From contig CACZTA010000320.1 of the NCBI GenBank assembly GCA_902783935.1, forward strand, positions 1 to 7,532: a stretch of 7,532 bases of DNA. Direction: 5' to 3'. This DNA is from an uncultured Lachnospiraceae bacterium (GTDB lineage Bacteria; Bacillota; Clostridia; Lachnospirales; Lachnospiraceae). Below, in pieces: positions 6,301-7,532 of this stretch (position 1 is the stretch's first letter; each line of letters starts with the position of its first letter). The position numbers were made by a program, and so were the translations under genes. The notes under the pieces are model-generated. The model saw nothing but the letters and a program-made list of their open reading frames with translations. It was not told the DNA's origin and ran no database searches.

Positions 6301-7532
6301 TAGGCTATGTCGCGGCCATGTCGGAGAACTACTATATTAATAAAGAGCAGTTTGACTTTATTATGAAGTACCGCCTGCGGACCGTGACCAGTGCAGGCAC
6401 GCTCGGCGCGGCAGCTGCCGGCGCAGTGAATGTGCAGAAAAGCAAGTCCGTCTCGGAAGTAAAAGATGGTGTCAATGTCGATATCGCGGGAGCGATGTCC
6501 GTGACATCGGAAAACCGCACGGAAGCTGTGGTAAAAGGAAACGGCAGCACGGTTGATTCCGTCACCGGCATCGGTGCGGGTGTCGGCATGAACTTTGTGG
6601 ACATCGGGAATATCGCCCGGGTCGGGACCGGAACGGTCCATGCCGGCTCGCTTGACGTGACGGCGGTCACCAGGGAGAAATCTCCGGAATATGACGGCAG
6701 AGCGGAATCCATCGAGAGCCAGGAAGACATGAATGATTTCGTAAAAGAAATTGTCGGAGATTATGTCAGCGATCTGGCTCAGGAGATCGGCATGATGGAA
6801 CTGCTGTACGCCGATGAAGACACACTGAACGGCCTTCTCGATACCATTACAAATGACCTGGTGGCGGAGATCATGGATTCAGGCGAGCTGTTCGGCTTCA
6901 TTGATGACATAGACATCCCGGGTGCGGTAGAGGCGGTTCTGAACGAAGAAAAGATGCACACGATCGGAGACAAAGTCGCCATTCCGGTCTTAACGATCTT
7001 CTGTTTGTTTGTTCCGATTCCGGATACGGAACTGGATAAATACAGGACAAACTTTTCCAGTGAATTCCAAAAAGGATTTTTAGGCTATGTGACCGGAGAA
7101 TTCAACAAAATGGTAGGCGGCATCGTAAAAAGCTGCCTGGATTTTGCGCTCTTTAATGCGGGAGCCGCCTGGGGCGGTATAGACGGGGACAGCTGGAATA
7201 AAAAGAAAGACGAATTTGTCAAGAGCTGCAGGTCGGATATAAAACGGATGTCCAAAGACCTCCTGAAAAAAGCATTAAACAAAGGGGTGAAGAGAGCGCT
7301 GAAGTCCCTCAAGTGGACGACGGATGATATTCTGGATGACGTGCTTGACGAGCTCGATTCCAGCGGAGAGCTGGCAAAGGATATCGATCTGGACGACATC
7401 ATCGATATGTACGGGGACGCGAAAGATGCTGTCAACACCATCAGTACTTACAGTGATTATCTTGACTGGATCATAAGTGATTTTGAGGAAGACCTCAACG
7501 ATTCGATCTGCGATGAGATTGATCTGGATAAG
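3..7532 (+). CDS. Giant repeat-rich surface or adhesin-like protein, internal fragment (both ends missing)
   Basis: One uninterrupted frame of 2510 codons spans the window, with no stop and no identifiable start, so the full protein is larger. Its composition is that of an exported repeat protein: rich in Ala, Gly, Asp, Glu, Val, Thr and Ser, with only seven Cys found, none in the first 1146 residues. In order it has an Ala/Pro/Glu/Gln stalk, MLRG spacer repeats, a TG-x-G-x-D-x-V ladder, two blocks of solenoid-like beta repeats, six InlB B-repeat-like modules between and around them, and a helix-rich region at the end. No catalytic motif was recognised. The likely role, adhesion or a surface filament, is inferred from architecture only. 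The signal peptide, if any, would lie upstream, and any cell-wall anchor or outer-membrane translocation domain would lie downstream. No LPXTG-type motif is visible. It could instead be a giant toxin-like or matrix protein. The reading frame is certain; the function is tentative. Confidence 0.95.
99..176 (+). repeat. Perfect 39-bp tandem duplication inside the stalk
   Basis: Bases 99-137 and 138-176 are identical at every position, each encoding AAPASQE then AAPAQE (13 residues). This is a higher-order unit laid over the 18/21-bp periodicity. The next two units, 177-197 and 198-218, are also identical 21-mers. Identity that includes third codon positions points to recent in-frame duplication by slippage or unequal recombination. 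Confidence 0.92.
612..683 (+). repeat. 27-bp tandem repeat, charged ETESAEAKE unit
   Basis: Bases 612-638 and 639-665 are identical, each encoding ETESAEAKE. A decayed third copy (KSESAD) follows to 683. The segment is strongly charged and Glu-rich and sits in the tail of the stalk, between an Asn/Glu/Ser-rich stretch and the neutral segment containing APLIMAPVN. The 9-residue unit is unrelated in length to the 6-7 residue upstream units, so it is a separate expansion. Confidence 0.9.
804..887 (+). repeat. Three MLRG motifs with an exact 12-residue period
   Basis: MLRG occurs at 804-815, 840-851 and 876-887 (residues 268, 280 and 292), each copy starting exactly 36 bp after the last. Between them lie Ser/Gly/Asp/Glu spacers (ASASDGDG, SSDGESGD). 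Codons for M and L are the same in all three (ATG CTC), while the R and G codons differ, so this is an older repeat than the stalk units. It occupies the boundary between the disordered stalk and the first folded region. I do not recognise the motif as a named domain or processing site. Confidence 0.88.
906..1235 (+). other. Lead-in region: short predicted helix, then beta-rich domain
   Basis: Residues 302-325 contain a plausible amphipathic helix (SSLLQEMIKDALKAVSG). Alternating hydrophobic strands follow (KISVTL, GEVNI, FALEL, GSILFTG, IPVIIKG, GVVSVQDAKLNYYG), typical of the cap or first coils of a beta-solenoid. Low-complexity composition ends here, so this probably starts the folded part of the protein. 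No named family was recognised; the secondary structure is my reading of the residue pattern, not a computed prediction. Confidence 0.5.
1236..1676 (+). repeat. TG-x-G-x-D-x-V ladder, about 21-residue period (RTX-like solenoid)
   Basis: Five units carry TG followed by an acidic/Asn patch and V-x-V: TGGGADNVNV (1305), TGEDSDKVRV (1368), TGIGDDTVTL (1431), TGTDDDTVNI (1491) and TGAGNDSVTV (1557). Spacings are 21, 21, 20 and 22 residues. A degenerate unit precedes them (YGSEADDDVNI, 1236) and one follows after a longer gap (LGEGLDEVTV, 1647). One short strand, one turn and one acidic patch per roughly 21 residues suits one coil of a parallel beta-solenoid with a column of Asp/Asn side chains. 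The patch resembles the RTX calcium-binding turn (GGxGxDxUx), but the period is about twice the canonical nine residues. Calcium binding is therefore plausible, not shown. Confidence 0.75.
1677..2324 (+). other. Beta-rich region of unassigned family
   Basis: This stretch of about 216 residues (559-774) has strand-like alternation but no tight repeat. Two loosely similar segments contain LRG beside LTA-x-D: VLRGAQGTLNLTASDI (from 1857) and FLTAKDLQLVLRGKSV (from 2151), with the two elements in reversed order. An aromatic-rich patch (GVYYVTDAFTNYVY, from 1974) lies between them. It links the Asp ladder to the first solenoid block in the same frame. I do not recognise it as a family; it may be a globular beta insert or irregular coils of the same solenoid. 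Confidence 0.45.
2325..3116 (+). repeat. Solenoid-like adhesin repeats, block 1
   Basis: A strand motif of the form G-(D/S)-(V/I)-x-(V/I)-x-A followed by polar residues recurs: GDILVQAKAEQDSG (2382), GSVSINAVTNTTSG (2550), TNLEVSARADSTNG (2736), KDVVISASGNVDAA (2856) and RDVVIKTNARERVD (3039). Start-to-start distances are about 40-62 residues. Between them lie small-residue hydrophobic strands (LPVAVAVSVLTS, GGYLGAAIVLQDV) followed by A/K-V-x-x-L segments. This resembles the long repeats of giant bacterial filamentous adhesins thought to form beta-helices, such as filamentous-haemagglutinin-like or LktA-like proteins. Assignment to a specific family would need a profile search. Confidence 0.65.
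3117..3320 (+). other. Small acidic, probably helical insert
   Basis: Residues 1039-1106 break the beta pattern with an acidic stretch rich in helix formers: GAYDDLMGIWDLVKDQF, then an EQEEKLDDAVNKI segment, ending in a short return strand (ASGDVKI). It begins where the fifth repeat of block 1 ends and finishes where the first InlB-like module begins, so it acts as a joint between two architectures. The helix-rich region at the end of the window (from about 6690) may be a larger version of the same kind of insertion. Confidence 0.5.
3321..3494 (+). other. InlB B-repeat-like beta module 1
   Basis: Residues 1107-1164 show the order typical of divergent InlB B-repeats: strand NVTVNVTP, the GYRVKSITW core (GY followed by V-x-x-I-x-W), a Thr/Gly-rich turn, the FPHTM element in place of F-x-M-P, and the closing strand ITVFVEYEED. 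In characterised proteins these are small extracellular beta-grasp-like spacers. Length (about 58 residues) is shorter than the later modules. It contains the first Cys of the protein (3441). An acidic linker rich in Glu, Asp and Pro follows (3495-3683). Confidence 0.6.
3684..3962 (+). other. InlB B-repeat-like beta module 2
   Basis: Residues 1228-1320 repeat the same scheme in a longer form: VSPGQELRLVVNP, then LLKKGSLKAVYTV, then YYLTVPKNV in the F-x-M-P position, then closing strand VRITAEFVDD. It closely parallels the module at 5121-5396 (GSLKAV versus GTLKAV at the same place). It is followed by an acidic linker (DDDSEDAEPGS) and immediately by a solenoid segment beginning LAGAVAVTVA. 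Confidence 0.58.
3963..4316 (+). repeat. Single solenoid-like segment between InlB-like modules
   Basis: After an acidic linker, residues 1336-1375 read as one adhesin repeat: LAGAVAVTVATNDNR, a strand (VYVNSG), then DTAVSAHGTTDIST. The first 15 residues closely match the start of block 2 (LGAALAVTVAQSHNR, 5427-5468). A Thr/Glu-rich connection (ITDIKPSETEVYDSD and onwards) leads to the next InlB-like module. It appears to be a one-unit remnant or a short copy of the longer block downstream. Confidence 0.6.
4317..5396 (+). repeat. Four tandem InlB B-repeat-like beta modules (3-6)
   Basis: Approximate bounds are 4317-4562, 4563-4832, 4833-5120 and 5121-5396, each 82-96 residues. Each repeats three landmarks. 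The first is a GY-type or NGF core with a following strand (NGFALDGNLAAEW, GYTVEKVTIAFA, GYKVVWISVT, NYRIQKGTLKAV). The second is an aromatic plus Pro element (WYLDASGIP, SFDMP, TFIVP, YTFRMP). The third is a closing strand before a charged turn (ITVSGGFKAD, IYVSAEYKKK, LTVKSVLGEK, ITFTGEFENG). Identity between units is low, so they diverged long ago or are under weak constraint. In known proteins such arrays act as extracellular spacers or binding modules. The first unit is the least certain. Confidence 0.6.
5397..6689 (+). repeat. Solenoid-like adhesin repeats, block 2
   Basis: At least six repeats of roughly 50-62 residues alternate Gly/Ala/Val strands (AALAVTVAQSHNR, GIGGAVSVQVAS, GVGIGLAVGVNG, VAAAGALSVTG, GLGVSAGVTIV, AAAAGAVNV) with G-x-V-x-V-x-A strands (GDVSAEAYG, GDLLVAAED, NSITIRAGQ, GVNISAEN, EQLKVASAAES, AGSLDVTAVT). 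Lys or Asp residues and short A-x-I or A-x-V segments lie between. The pattern matches block 1 and the single segment at 3963-4316, and resembles giant filamentous adhesins. The Gly/Ala strands are tight-packing beta-coil faces, not membrane segments. A hydrophobic helical insert interrupts it near 6251-6380. It ends where KSPEYDG leads into the helical region. Confidence 0.65.
6251..6380 (+). other. Hydrophobic, probably helical insert in solenoid block 2
   Basis: Between two solenoid strands (ASAAGG and AGTLGAAAAGAVNV) sits a stretch without the repeat pattern: RLALTDSIVAKLLIGVGYVAAMSENYYINKEQF is too long and too hydrophobic for a turn. Its first part could form an amphipathic or partly buried helix, and its second part is aromatic and charged (ENYYINKEQFDFIMKY). 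Its role is unknown. It may pack against the solenoid side, or against the helical region that begins about 300 bases later. Confidence 0.45.
6690..7532 (+). other. Helix-rich acidic/basic domain, unrecognised, open at window end
   Basis: Residues 2230-2510 abandon the beta repeats. Acidic helices come first (DMNDFVKEIVGDYVSDLAQE, TLNGLLDTITNDLVAEIMD). A short hydrophobic segment (VAIPVLTIFCLFVPI, 6975-7019) follows, then GFLGYVTGEFNKMVGGIVK, a strongly basic stretch (7200-7316), and acidic helices again (DDILDDVLDELDSSGELAKD, DIDLDDIIDMYGDAKDAVN). Four of the protein's seven Cys are here (7002, 7134, 7227, 7509). It continues past the window, so it may be an insert within the solenoid or the start of a C-terminal region. 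I recognise no family; the helices are inferred from composition and heptad-like hydrophobic spacing. Confidence 0.55.

Noticed and set aside
5670..6641. A 323-codon open frame on the minus strand opposite the second solenoid block.
   Set aside because: It lies wholly antisense to the continuous +3 frame and its translation is Cys-, His- and Arg-rich without domain character. It arises because Gly/Ala/Val/Asp codons of the sense strand rarely make antisense stops.
3..7532. Assignment to a named system: two-partner secretion filament, LEPR-XLL protein or sortase-anchored adhesin.
   Set aside because: No secretion domain, LEPR motif, LPXTG-type anchor or partner gene lies in the window. The similarity is one of general repeat architecture only.

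Overview
The whole window is the inside of one very large protein-coding gene on the + strand. Reading from base 3, the frame stays open for 2510 codons to the last base. I translated it line by line and met no stop codon, and neither the true start nor the true stop lies in the window. Residue numbers below are window residues (codon start divided by 3). I found no second gene, RNA gene, promoter, terminator, mobile element or CRISPR array. Every shorter ORF on either strand lies inside this frame and reads as a compositional shadow.

The protein looks like a giant, acidic, Cys-poor, extracellular or cell-surface repeat protein of the adhesin or filament type. Its order is: (1) an Ala/Pro/Glu/Gln low-complexity stalk (residues 1-230) made of near-identical 6-8 residue units; (2) a Ser/Gly/Asp spacer with three MLRG motifs exactly 12 residues apart (268-295); (3) a short predicted helix and beta-rich lead-in (302-411), then a ladder of TG-x-G-x-D-x-V turns about every 21 residues (412-558); (4) an unassigned beta-rich region (559-774); (5) a first set of solenoid-like repeats (775-1038) and a small acidic insert (1039-1106); (6) six beta modules of about 60-95 residues resembling divergent InlB B-repeats (1107-1798), interrupted once by a solenoid segment; (7) a second, longer solenoid set (1803-2229) containing a hydrophobic insert; (8) a helix-rich region (2230-2510+) with a short hydrophobic segment and a strongly basic amphipathic stretch, still open at the window end.

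Organism: the base composition is moderately G+C rich by eye, with free use of AGG, AGA and ATA alongside CTG and CGG. The Ala/Pro/Glu/Gln stalk and InlB-like modules are common in secreted proteins of Clostridia (for example Lachnospiraceae-type gut or rumen bacteria). That assignment is an inference at low to moderate confidence; a diderm Firmicute or another lineage with giant adhesins is possible.

There is no operon context to interpret. What deserves attention is the architecture: alternating solenoid and InlB-like blocks that look partly duplicated as a composite unit, DNA-level tandem repeats that suggest recent length change at the 5' end, and an unrecognised helical domain at the 3' end.
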